From Chryseobacterium gleum (GTDB taxonomy: Bacteria; Bacteroidota; Bacteroidia; Flavobacteriales; Weeksellaceae), in the NCBI RefSeq assembly GCF_900636535.1, contig NZ_LR134289.1, positions 4,543,001 to 4,607,000 on the forward strand: 64,000 bases of DNA, given 5' to 3'. The notes below the pieces were generated by a model, which saw only the letters and a program-made list of their open reading frames with translations, made no database searches and was not told where the DNA came from. Position numbers and translations under genes: made by a program. Positions 7,024-13,342 of the stretch are shown here, in pieces. The first letter of the stretch is position 1. Each line of letters starts with the position of its first letter.

Positions 7024-7146
7024 ATGAAAGAATTTATTAACGAATGCTTGTTGTTCAGGAATAAGGACACAGAATTGAGAATAATCGGTGCGATTGCGTG
7101 GTTTTGGATTGCATGCGTGGTGTACTTACTTTTCTATCTGTTTTAG
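7024..7146 (+). CDS. Small single-pass membrane protein (40 aa)
   Basis: MKEFINECLLFRNKDTELR followed by IIGAIAWFWIACVVYLLFYL: a short polar N-terminus and one strongly hydrophobic segment that fills the C-terminal half (about 20-40). AAATTAGTAAA lies before the ATG. Small membrane peptides of this kind are common among phage early genes; function unknown. Confidence 0.5.
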   Translation: MKEFINECLLFRNKDTELRIIGAIAWFWIACVVYLLFYLF

Positions 7147-7158
7147 TATCTTTACTCC

Positions 7159-7413
7159 ATGGAAAATAATATAGGGAAATCCGCAAATTGCGCAGCAAAT
7201 GCTTTTATGGATTTTCATAAAGCACTGTATCAATGCTGTAGTTTAGAATATAACGAATTGAAAAAAGTTTGTGATCCAGACGACTTGCAAAATAATGAAG
7301 AACTATTTTTTTTGATTCCTGATGAATATAACCAAGAATTCATAAATTTAGTAACAGTAGGATGTTCAATTAAACAAGCGTATGAACTGCTTAAAGAAGC
7401 ATATGAATTCTAA
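7159..7413 (+). CDS. Phage protein of unknown function (84 aa)
   Basis: MENNIGKSANCAANAFMDFH, then LYQCCSLEYNELKKVCDPDD, ending in an acidic helix AYELLKEAYEF. It has four Cys in the first 40 residues (11, 26, 27 and 38), but their spacing is not that of a standard zinc finger. Its stop overlaps the next start by one base (TAATG). Family not recognised. Confidence 0.5.
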   Translation: MENNIGKSANCAANAFMDFHKALYQCCSLEYNELKKVCDPDDLQNNEELFFLIPDEYNQEFINLVTVGCSIKQAYELLKEAYEF

Positions 7414-7631
7414 TGGAAAACATGGAAGAAATAGAGAAGCAAATAATTGAAATCGTTACCGAACAGTTTAAAAAAGATGGAGGTTCAAACGGCGTCACTA
7501 TGGGAGCATTTGATCACATTTTAAAATTGCCATTGCAAGAAAGAAACGAGTTTTTATATCGGATGGCAAAGCAGAAGAAAATACATATTTTTCAAAGCTT
7601 GAATAATATTAGAGTTACGTTACCAAAATAA
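7413..7631 (+). CDS. Small protein with winged-helix-like pattern (72 aa)
   Basis: MENMEEIEKQIIEIVTEQFK, then GVTMGAFDHILKLPLQERNEFLYRMAKQKKIHIFQSLNNIRVTLPK. The helix-turn-helix followed by two short strands (KIHIFQ...IRVTLP) suggests a winged-helix DNA-binding fold; that is pattern reading, not a family match. It is the last gene before a strong terminator, closing the early run. Confidence 0.5.
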   Translation: MENMEEIEKQIIEIVTEQFKKDGGSNGVTMGAFDHILKLPLQERNEFLYRMAKQKKIHIFQSLNNIRVTLPK

Positions 7632-7633
7632 AG

Positions 7634-7660
7634 CCCCTGAATTAACAGGGGTATTTTTTT
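7634..7660 (+). terminator. Rho-independent terminator
   Basis: CCCCTG (7634-7639), loop AATTAA, CAGGGG (7646-7651), then TATTTTTTT. It ends the early small-gene run directly after the stop at 7631. Confidence 0.85.
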
Positions 7661-7673
7661 GTCCAAAATTTCA

Positions 7674-7725
7674 TTGTTAGAATAGTAAATAAAAATTGTT
7701 AGTAAAAACTATAAAAAAAGTTAGA
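7674..7725 (+). repeat. Three TTGTTAG-like repeats phased at 22 bp
   Basis: GTTAG begins at 7676, 7698 and 7720, exactly 22 bp apart; the first two share TTGTTAG and a following AGTAAA stretch. They lie between the terminator and ninG. Two helical turns per step suggests a protein-binding control region. The reverse complement of the motif recurs at 17,189-17,220. Confidence 0.5.
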
Positions 7726-7732
7726 TTGAGTG

Positions 7733-7763
7733 TTGTTTTGTAATTTTCGTTTTCGTAACTTTA
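7733..7763 (+). promoter_or_regulatory. Candidate promoter of ninG
   Basis: TAACTTTA at 7756-7763 is one base off the Bacteroidota -7 element TAnnTTTG, with TTG at 7733 about 20 bp upstream. The start codon follows at 7781. Similar TTTCGTAA(C/A)TT(T/A) strings lie before the genes at 40,323 and 40,976. Confidence 0.4.
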
Positions 7764-7780
7764 CTGTAAAGCAGTTGGAA

Positions 7781-8353
7781 ATGAAGGATATAAAGCCTAA
7801 GGAGTGCGTAGTATGTGGGGAGGATTTTATGCCGTTTAAGACAACTGAAAGAGTTTGTTCTTTGACCTGCGCACTTGCTTATGCTAAATCAGATGTAGAC
7901 AAGAAAAACGCTAAAGCTTGGAGAAAAGAGAAGAAGATCAGGAAGGAGAAATTAAAGACTCAAAGCGACTGGTTGCAGGACCTGCAAAAAGACTTCAATA
8001 CATTTATTCGTTTAAGAGATAGAGATAAGCCTTGTATAAGCTGTGGAACTACGAGAACAGATATTAAGTACGACGCGGGGCATTTTTGGACTACAGGTGG
8101 ATTTCCTAACGTGAGATTTGATGAAGATAATGTCCATAAGCAATGTAGCAATAATTGCAACCTAAAAAAGTCCGGAAACATTAACGAATATCGTCCGAGG
8201 CTTATTGAAAAAATTGGAATTGAAAGATTCGAGGCTTTAGAGTTCAAAGCTAGAAATGGAGTTTTAAAGTTGTCCATACCCGAGATAAAAGAAAAGATTG
8301 AGTATTACCGCTTAAAGATTAGGGAAATGAAAAAGGATCTTATAACTATTTAA
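7781..8353 (+). CDS. ninG: NinG/Rap-like recombination protein
   Basis: 190 residues from ATG 7781, chosen because it follows TTGGAA and gives the usual NinG start MKDIKPKECVVCGEDF. Seen: CxxC at 9-12 with C26 and C30 (zinc knuckle); a long basic linker; then CISCGTTRTD (85-94), AGHFWTTGGFPNVRFDEDNVH and QCSNNCNLKKSGN, the second Cys/His cluster with the AGHF motif of lambda NinG. The family (Rap) acts on recombination intermediates of the phage Red pathway, in keeping with the RecT and exonuclease genes at the left end. The frame is open upstream to 7730, but the extra residues lack family resemblance. Confidence 0.85.
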   Translation: MKDIKPKECVVCGEDFMPFKTTERVCSLTCALAYAKSDVDKKNAKAWRKEKKIRKEKLKTQSDWLQDLQKDFNTFIRLRDRDKPCISCGTTRTDIKYDAGHFWTTGGFPNVRFDEDNVHKQCSNNCNLKKSGNINEYRPRLIEKIGIERFEALEFKARNGVLKLSIPEIKEKIEYYRLKIREMKKDLITI

Positions 8354-8365
8354 TTGTTGTTGAAT

Positions 8366-8437
8366 TACCAAGCACAGATGATGAGTGCGGTCGGGGTTGT
8401 GAGTTGGTTAGATGAAGGAGGGTGCTTGGTGTTTTTA
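8366..8437 (+). ncRNA. Candidate structured RNA or leader closed by a perfect 9-bp stem
   Basis: ACCAAGCAC (8366-8374) pairs perfectly with GTGCTTGGT (8422-8430), followed by GTTTTT. The 47-nt interior is unusually G-rich for this region and carries GGAGG just inside the 3' arm. The same DNA can be read as a 23-codon frame (MMSAVGVVSWLDEGG...) from 8378, so a coding alternative exists. The stem would bury the GGAGG near the next small gene. Confidence 0.4.
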
Positions 8438-8460
8438 AAGAGAAAATAAAAAATAATAAA

Positions 8461-8649
8461 ATGACAAAGTGGGCTAAATTTTTAAGAGTTGTTTTATACT
8501 CAGGATCTGTTTTTTTATTCGTAGGTTCAACGTATCTGTTATTTGTAAAAGAGTATACTTTTTACGAATTTATTTCTGCAGTTATGTCTGGCTTTATAGC
8601 CTTTATTTTTGGTAAGGACGGTAAAATTGTATTGTTTGAGAAAAAGTAA
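8461..8649 (+). CDS. Small membrane protein with two hydrophobic segments (62 aa)
   Basis: MTKWAKFLRVVLYSGSVFLF then VGSTYLLFVKEYTFYEFISAVMSGFIAFIFG and a polar tail KDGKIVLFEKK: two membrane helices at about 8-27 and 35-51. A GTG at 8422 in the same frame has GGAGG almost touching it and lies in the hairpin arm of the RNA candidate, so ATG 8461 is preferred. Not one of the usual holin positions; function unknown. Confidence 0.5.
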   Translation: MTKWAKFLRVVLYSGSVFLFVGSTYLLFVKEYTFYEFISAVMSGFIAFIFGKDGKIVLFEKK

Positions 8650-8650
8650 T

Positions 8651-8673
8651 AAAACGTGATGCTAGCATATAGG
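8651..8673 (+). repeat. Leader repeat copy 1 (AAAACGTGATGCTAGCATAT)
   Basis: About 18 of 22 positions match the sequence at 8856-8878 (AAAACGTGTTGCCAGTATAT). Both copies follow a stop codon directly; this one precedes the 55-codon gene and the other opens the structured RNA. Confidence 0.5.
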
Positions 8674-8690
8674 TAATGCGCTAAATAGAA

Positions 8691-8858
8691 ATGAATATGA
8701 AAGTGACTAATAATTCTAAAAAAAGAGCTGAATTTTCTAATACAAACATTGGAATTCCGCATAAAGAATTGCTCAAAAAAGCAGGTGTAAAAACTTTTAC
8801 TGAATATGAAATAGAGGATTTGGGTAATGGTAGGATTAAAGTTATACCAAAATATTAA
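8691..8858 (+). CDS. Small protein with AbrB-like pattern (55 aa)
   Basis: MNMKVTNNSKKRAEFSNTNI, then GIPHKELLKKAGVKTFTEYE, then IEDLGNGRIKVIPKY. The segment IPHKELLKKAGVK...YEIEDLGNGRIKVIP resembles the strand-helix-strand swap of AbrB/MazE antitoxin domains (IP.ELL.KLGI..G..VEI...GGRI.I.P). That is weak evidence. No toxin gene is adjacent. A second ATG at 8697 is an alternative start. Confidence 0.4.
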   Translation: MNMKVTNNSKKRAEFSNTNIGIPHKELLKKAGVKTFTEYEIEDLGNGRIKVIPKY

Positions 8859-9133
8859 AACGTGTTGCCAGTATATGAGATATACGACCTTAACAATAGA
8901 TAAGTGTTACTGAGCGAAACAGGGAGCATCAGCAAAGCATAGTATATGTTTTAAATTAAGTTATGACAGCCCGGAAAGACGGGCAACCAAAGAACAGTGG
9001 CGGGTAAGACCGCAGTAATGAGATAGTAGCGTTTAGCACGTGAGGTGCGAGTGGATTACTCTGAAAACACTTGGAGGTGTTGCTGGGAGGAGGCTCTTAA
9101 AAGTATGCTGAAAACCCCATTGTTCTTTTTTTT
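8856..9133 (+). ncRNA. Candidate novel structured RNA of the phage, followed by T8
   Basis: About 275 nt without a convincing gene, with many stems. GTATAT-GAG-ATATAC (8871-8885); GCCCG-GAAAGA-CGGGC (8969-8984); long-range stem GAACAGTGG (8992-9000) with CCATTGTTC (9117-9125, one G-U pair, extendable by three A-T pairs); inside it CGG-GTAAGA-CCG (9001-9012), AGTAAT (9014-9019) with ATTACT (9055-9060) enclosing GCAC-GTGAG-GTGC (9036-9048), and AACAC-TTGGAG-GTGTT (9066-9081). Eight T follow at 9126-9133. The junctions are purine-rich. It does not look like tmRNA, 6S, RNase P or a group II intron. It may be a trans-acting RNA or the leader of the gene at 9147. Confidence 0.55.
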
Positions 9134-9146
9134 AAAAAAATGAAGT

Positions 9147-9332
9147 ATGACAAGTGAGGAGTTAAGAAAACAAATTGAAGCTATTCCAAAAGAAGAGCTA
9201 ATTGAAAAAGTAGATCAGATTTTATCCGACTTATGTCAAGGAGGAAAGAAGTTCAGAATGACAGTGCCTCCAAATAGGTATGATTCTGATTTGCTTATAG
9301 CGGAACTAATAAGGCGATACAAAGAGTCTTAA
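9147..9332 (+). CDS. Conserved small phage protein (61 aa), function unknown
   Basis: MTSEELRKQIEAIPKEELIE, then QILSDLCQGGKKFRMTVPPN, then RYDSDLLIAELIRRYKES. The central KKFRMTVPP.....D.L..ELI.RY recurs in Bacteroidota phages without known function. The gene starts 14 bp after the T-run of the structured RNA, so either transcription reads through it or the RNA acts as an attenuator of this gene. Confidence 0.6.
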   Translation: MTSEELRKQIEAIPKEELIEKVDQILSDLCQGGKKFRMTVPPNRYDSDLLIAELIRRYKES

Positions 9333-9397
9333 TAATGTGGATTGATTTAATGCAGTAGGAACTATTTTTTTCATATTAATATTTTGTGATTTGGTGT

Positions 9398-9429
9398 CCC
9401 GCTGCTGTAATAGGTAGCGGGTATTTTTT
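9398..9429 (+). terminator. Terminator-like hairpin ending at the methyltransferase start codon
   Basis: CCCGCT (9398-9403) pairs with AGCGGG (9416-9421), with two more pairs if one G-U is allowed, then TATTTTTT. The T-run touches the ATG at 9430, leaving no room for a separate ribosome-binding site. Confidence 0.7.
9411..9421 (+). repeat. Direct repeat TAGGTAGCGGG, left copy
   Basis: Identical 11-bp sequence at 10,317-10,327. The two copies bracket the methyltransferase gene; here it is the 3' arm of the hairpin, there it contains the gene's stop codon. Confidence 0.6.
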
Positions 9430-10323
9430 ATGGAGAGGATTAAATTATTTAATGAAGACAACCTGGAATTAATGAAAAGACTTCCAGATGAAAGTATTGA
9501 CGTGATCTGTATAGATCCGCCGTATTTGTACTTGAAAAATCAAAAGCTTGAAAGACCGTTTGATGAGCATAAGTTTTTCTCAGAATGCAGAAGGCTTTTA
9601 ACAAAAAATGGTTTTATCGTGATGTTTGGCCGTGGTGAAAGTTTCTATCGTTGGAATACGATTCTTTCAGAGCTAAAATTTAGCTTCAAAGAGGAAATTA
9701 TATGGAACAAATCTTACACAACTTCCTCAATGCACGCAATTAGCAGGTGTCATGAAACCGTTGTGATATTTGGGAAAGATGCGGGAATAAATAATGTACG
9801 GGTACCTTATCTTGAGGTTAAGCAAGAAAATATATCTAGCATAATTCAAGATATTAAAAGAATCAAATCAGCACTTAATAACACAAAGGAACTGGAAGCT
9901 TTAGAGTTATTTATGACCAAAAGAATGATAGAGTTTGGTGAAGATAAAAAACGAGGGTTTAATACTACAATACAAGGTGTGAGTAAAGAACAATGTCGAT
10001 CGGTTAAAACTATGCAGTCGGTAGTGTATGGAATGAAAGAAAAGAGTATTATAAATGTAAAAAGAAATCATTATGGTACAATTCATCCTACCGAAAAACC
10101 AGTCCGTCTTTTAGAACGGCTTTTAGCACTTGTTATTCCAGAATCAAAACCTCGTGAGGAAATTATAGTAGCTGACTTCTTCGGAGGTTCAATGTCTTGT
10201 ATGGAAGCTGTACACAATATGGGAATGAAAGGAATAGCCTGTGAGATAGATCAGGAGTATTTTGAAAAGGGAAAAGAAAGGATAGAAAAACTACAACCGT
10301 TGCAGCCTGAATTATTTAGGTAG
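9430..10323 (+). CDS. Orphan DNA methyltransferase (N6-adenine or N4-cytosine, beta-class order)
   Basis: 297 residues. The catalytic motif DPPY is at 29-32, after a start IKLFNEDNLELMKRLPDESI that is typical of these enzymes. HPTEKP is at 219-224 and the SAM-binding motif DFFGGS at 249-254, followed by GIACEIDQEYFEKGKERI. Motif IV before motif I is the beta-class order. The middle (about 110-215) is the target-recognition region. No restriction endonuclease gene lies nearby, so it probably protects phage DNA or alters its expression. Its leader is only a terminator-like hairpin, and an 11-bp direct repeat brackets it, so it looks like inserted cargo. Confidence 0.88.
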   Translation: MERIKLFNEDNLELMKRLPDESIDVICIDPPYLYLKNQKLERPFDEHKFFSECRRLLTKNGFIVMFGRGESFYRWNTILSELKFSFKEEIIWNKSYTTSSMHAISRCHETVVIFGKDAGINNVRVPYLEVKQENISSIIQDIKRIKSALNNTKELEALELFMTKRMIEFGEDKKRGFNTTIQGVSKEQCRSVKTMQSVVYGMKEKSIINVKRNHYGTIHPTEKPVRLLERLLALVIPESKPREEIIVADFFGGSMSCMEAVHNMGMKGIACEIDQEYFEKGKERIEKLQPLQPELFR

Positions 10324-10327
10324 CGGG
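10317..10327 (+). repeat. Direct repeat TAGGTAGCGGG, right copy
   Basis: Matches 9,411-9,421 and is likewise followed by G/T-rich sequence (GGTTTTTAA). It includes the TAG stop of the methyltransferase gene. The upstream CCCGCT arm is missing here, so it is not a full terminator. Confidence 0.6.
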
Positions 10328-10343
10328 GTTTTTAATTATTGAA

Positions 10344-10493
10344 ATGATTATGAAAAAATACAGATTTATAGTAAGGACAAAAACACATAGCTTTTCATTT
10401 ATTCTTGAAGCTAATAACGAAAAGGAAGCAATTCAAAAAGGTTATGATTTGCATGGCGATTTAGTAACAACAGCAACTGTTGTTGAATTATAG
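10344..10493 (+). CDS. Small protein of unknown function (49 aa)
   Basis: MIMKKYRFIVRTKTHSFSFI, then LEANNEKEAIQKGYDLHGDL, then VTTATVVEL: strand-helix-strand, with an EANNEKEAI..G motif typical of small Bacteroidota proteins that begin K.Y.F.V...T..F...A.....AI. ATG 10350 is an alternative start. Function unknown. Confidence 0.5.
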   Translation: MIMKKYRFIVRTKTHSFSFILEANNEKEAIQKGYDLHGDLVTTATVVEL

Positions 10494-10517
10494 TTGTGGG
10501 TTTTTAATTTAGGGAGT

Positions 10518-10817
10518 ATGGAGAGAAAAGAGTACGAATATAATTTTCAAAAGCTATTATCTGAAAAAGCAGAATTAACGAAAGCTTTAATTAGTAAAGA
10601 TAATGAGTTAGCTGAGTTTAGGAGATTAGAAGATAAGATCAAGGAAGAGCATTCTTTGATACCTAAAAGCTATAAGACAATTGAAGAGTGGTTGGAAGGG
10701 CATCCGTTTCCTGATTCAGTTAATTGCATGAGGTTTGAGAGTTATGCAATAGCAAGAGAAGTTCAGATAAGTTCTAATACTTACTATTTTGACTATCACA
10801 TTGTAAAAACCAAGTAG
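10518..10817 (+). CDS. Phage protein with N-terminal coiled coil (99 aa)
   Basis: Starts at ATG 10518, just after AGGGAG; the frame is open upstream from a TTG at 10494 without an ATG. MERKEYEYNFQKLLSEKAEL, then a charged helix to about 48, then YKTIEEWLEGHPFPDSVNCM and a short beta segment FDYHIVKTK. Coiled coil plus small domain; no family recognised. Confidence 0.5.
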   Translation: MERKEYEYNFQKLLSEKAELTKALISKDNELAEFRRLEDKIKEEHSLIPKSYKTIEEWLEGHPFPDSVNCMRFESYAIAREVQISSNTYYFDYHIVKTK

Positions 10818-10847
10818 AAAAAATCTAAAATTATAAACTAATTTTCT

Positions 10848-11114
10848 ATGACAAAGTATCAATATTTAAAAGGTAAAGATATTTATGATAGAATGCATGG
10901 GTTGGAAATACAAATCAAAGATTTAACTGAAGCATTCGATAAGATTGACGAAGGATCTACTAAGAGATTAAGATTAAAGGTTGAAGTAAATGATAGAAGC
11001 GAATACGGAGATCATTATCCATCAAAAGAGTTTTCCAGAAAGTTCTTAAAAGATCTTATCCAAGAGTACAACAACGAGTTAAAAAATCTTGAAGAACAGC
11101 TAAGCAAAATTTAA
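10848..11114 (+). CDS. Phage protein of unknown function (88 aa)
   Basis: MTKYQYLKGKDIYDRMHGLE, then IQIKDLTEAFDKIDEGSTKR, then a charged middle (RLRLKVEVNDRSEYGDHYPS) and a C-terminal helix LKDLIQEYNNELKNLEEQLS. Two helices around a small beta part. Similar short proteins sit ahead of terminase genes in Bacteroidota prophages; role unknown. Confidence 0.5.
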   Translation: MTKYQYLKGKDIYDRMHGLEIQIKDLTEAFDKIDEGSTKRLRLKVEVNDRSEYGDHYPSKEFSRKFLKDLIQEYNNELKNLEEQLSKI

Positions 11115-11176
11115 AGTAATAATTTCTATGGCAGAGGGAGTGACAGGGAGTGCGGTGAATGAATAAATGAAAAGAA

Positions 11177-11449
11177 ATGGCAAAGAAGAAGAGTGAAGAG
11201 AATGAAGGAAGAAAGCCGGAGTATGTGAAATTCCACGAGATGCCATTTGAGGGCAAGACAAAACGCTTTATGGTTGAGTCTTTGAATGGTGGTTTTAATT
11301 TGGGAAATATTATATTTTATCCGCAATGGAGAACTTACACTTTCCAGCCTAACCCAAATACAATATTCGATTCTAAATGTTTAAATGAGATTATTAATTT
11401 CCTCAAGTCTCTAAATGAAGATAGAAAACAAAACTTAAAAATGAAGTAA
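11177..11449 (+). CDS. Conserved phage protein upstream of the terminase, function unknown
   Basis: 90 residues. After a basic start (MAKKKSEENEGRKPEYVKFH) it reads LNGGFNLGNIIFYPQWRTYTFQPNPNTIFDSKCLNEIINFLKSLN, close in plan to a common Bacteroidota phage family (G.I.Y...W..Y.F.P...T.FS...L..I..FI..LN). The stop overlaps the small terminase start by one base (TAATGG), so the two are likely co-translated. Confidence 0.6.
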   Translation: MAKKKSEENEGRKPEYVKFHEMPFEGKTKRFMVESLNGGFNLGNIIFYPQWRTYTFQPNPNTIFDSKCLNEIINFLKSLNEDRKQNLKMK

Positions 11450-11910
11450 TGGCAGGAGCACCAACAAAATATGATGAAGTATTCAATGAGCAGGTTTACA
11501 AGCTTTGTCTGCTTGGCGCCATTGATAAAGAAATTGCTGAATTCTTTAATGTTTGTGAGGCAACTATCAACAATTGGAAAATAGAATATCCGGAATTTTT
11601 GGAGTCCATAAAAAAAGGAAAACAAATTGCTGACGCAAATGTTGCCGATCGGCTTTATCAAAGGGCTTTAGGATTCGAGCATGACTCCGAAGAAATTAAA
11701 GTTATTGAAGGCGATATTGAGAGAGTGCCTGTGAGAAAGGTTTATCCTCCAGATCCTACAAGCGCAATTTTCTGGCTTAAGAATCGCCAGCCTGCTAAAT
11801 GGAGAGACAAACAAGAATTGGAGGTTGAGCAGAAAAATAAAATCGACTATAGTAAAATATCTGATGAAGCTTTGCAAGAATTTATACAAGCGGGATTAAA
11901 TGCAGAATGA
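11449..11910 (+). CDS. terS: Terminase small subunit
   Basis: 153 residues. The first part, MAGAPTKYDEVFNEQVYKLC, then LLGAIDKEIAEFFNVCEATINNW, is the N-terminal HTH (TDxEIAxFFxVxExTINxW) used to bind phage packaging sites. The middle YQRALGFEHDSEEIKV and YPPDPTSAIFWLKNRQPAKWRDK is the standard small terminase oligomerisation region and its conserved NR.P..W.D end. It overlaps the gene before by one base and the large subunit by 11 bp. Role: recognises concatemer DNA and delivers it to the large subunit. Confidence 0.9.
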   Translation: MAGAPTKYDEVFNEQVYKLCLLGAIDKEIAEFFNVCEATINNWKIEYPEFLESIKKGKQIADANVADRLYQRALGFEHDSEEIKVIEGDIERVPVRKVYPPDPTSAIFWLKNRQPAKWRDKQELEVEQKNKIDYSKISDEALQEFIQAGLNAE

Positions 11911-13327
11911 TGATGTACTTGGTGCTTTAGTAGAGTCCTTCAAGCGAAGGATTTTTGACTTTATAACTGTTCGTGAAGGTAAAAGGCACGAAAAGCAGGA
12001 TGAGGCATTGCGTATTTTGACAGATGATATTACCACAGAATTTTTGTATGGTGGCGCAGCGGGAGGTGCAAAATCTTGGACGGGCGCTGCTTGGCTCATG
12101 CTTTCGGCTTTAGCTTATCCAGATACAAAATGGTTTATTGGCAGGGAATCATTGAAGAGGTTACGAGAATCAACATTGATAACATTTTTTAAAGTTGCAA
12201 AAGCATATAAAATTCCCAAGAATATTTTTAAGTACAATGGGCAGGATCATTATATCCAATTTACAAACGGCAGCCGGATAGATCTATTAGATTTACGCTA
12301 CTTGCCATCTGATCAGCTTTATGAGCGTTATGGCTCTCTGGAATATACGGGAGGCTGGATAGAAGAAGGCGGAGAAATTAATTTCGGAGCATATGATACG
12401 CTTAAAACTAGGATAGGGCGACATATGAATGAAGAGTATGGTTTAAAGCCAAAGATTTTTGTTACATGTAATCCAAAGAAGAATTGGATGTACTCGTATT
12501 TTTATAAGCCAATGAAGGAAGGTTTATTAAAATTAAAGCAAAAATTTATTCAGGCATTTGTTCAGGAAAACCCTTTTATTACTACCGATTATATTGAACA
12601 GCTAGAAAGCACCACAGATAAAGCAAAGAGGGAAAGATTATTAAAGGGTAATTGGGAGTACGACGACAATCCTTATAAACTTACAATCTATGATCGAATA
12701 CTAGATCTATGGAAAAATGATCATATTGAAAAAAAAGGACGGAAATATATAACTGCCGATGTTGCTCGTTTCGGTTCCGATTTGGCTACGGTTGGTGTTT
12801 GGGAGGACTGGGATTTAATTGAAGTTCATGAATTTGAAATCAGTAAAACAACAGAGATACAAGCTTGCATTCAAGCAATGCGGATTAAACATAAAATTCC
12901 GAAGCATAATTGTATCGCTGACGCCGATGGTGTTGGAGGGGGCGTAGTTGATAATCTTGACATAATTGGTTTTGTAAATAACGCAAAACCATTTGAGGAA
13001 AATACTGGACAAAGTAAAAACGCACCCAAATATAAAAACATGCAGACGCAGTTATTGGTTTATTTGGCTGAAAAAATAATTAATCAAAATAAGATGAATA
13101 TTTCTGCTGATATATCAGAAAAGCAAAAGGAATATATAAAAGAAGAATTAGACACTATAGAAAGAATTCCTGATGTTGATATTGTTACTTTAGTGGATAA
13201 AACACAGATAAAACAAAATATTGGCAGGTCTCCAGATTATAGAGATATGATACTGATGAGGTGTTATTTTGACTTTAAAAACCCTGATCGTGTAGACCTT
13301 AAAACTTTAGGCAGAATGTTAGGATAA
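11900..13327 (+). CDS. terL: Terminase large subunit
   Basis: 475 residues. ATPase part: Walker A GGAAGGAKS at 51-59, Walker B and catalytic Glu in GGWIEEG at 151-157, and motif III TCNPKK at 189-194. Nuclease part: ADVARFGSD at 286-294 (D287), IADADGVGGG at 339-348 (D341, D343), and SPDYRDMILM near the C-terminus, the third acidic cluster of the RNase H-like fold. All motifs are intact and the length is normal, so it should pump and cut phage DNA. It overlaps terS by 11 bp. Confidence 0.93.
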   Translation: MQNDDVLGALVESFKRRIFDFITVREGKRHEKQDEALRILTDDITTEFLYGGAAGGAKSWTGAAWLMLSALAYPDTKWFIGRESLKRLRESTLITFFKVAKAYKIPKNIFKYNGQDHYIQFTNGSRIDLLDLRYLPSDQLYERYGSLEYTGGWIEEGGEINFGAYDTLKTRIGRHMNEEYGLKPKIFVTCNPKKNWMYSYFYKPMKEGLLKLKQKFIQAFVQENPFITTDYIEQLESTTDKAKRERLLKGNWEYDDNPYKLTIYDRILDLWKNDHIEKKGRKYITADVARFGSDLATVGVWEDWDLIEVHEFEISKTTEIQACIQAMRIKHKIPKHNCIADADGVGGGVVDNLDIIGFVNNAKPFEENTGQSKNAPKYKNMQTQLLVYLAEKIINQNKMNISADISEKQKEYIKEELDTIERIPDVDIVTLVDKTQIKQNIGRSPDYRDMILMRCYFDFKNPDRVDLKTLGRMLG

Positions 13328-13342
13328 TAAAAATTACTATAT

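Noticed and set aside
8856..9133. Group II intron or tmRNA reading of the structured RNA
   Set aside because: There is no reverse transcriptase, no domain V (AGC...GUUCG-type) hairpin, and no tRNA-like ends or tag frame.
11128..11166. 12-codon frame MAEGVTGSAVNE
   Set aside because: Too short and unlike anything; likely leader sequence of the gene at 11177.
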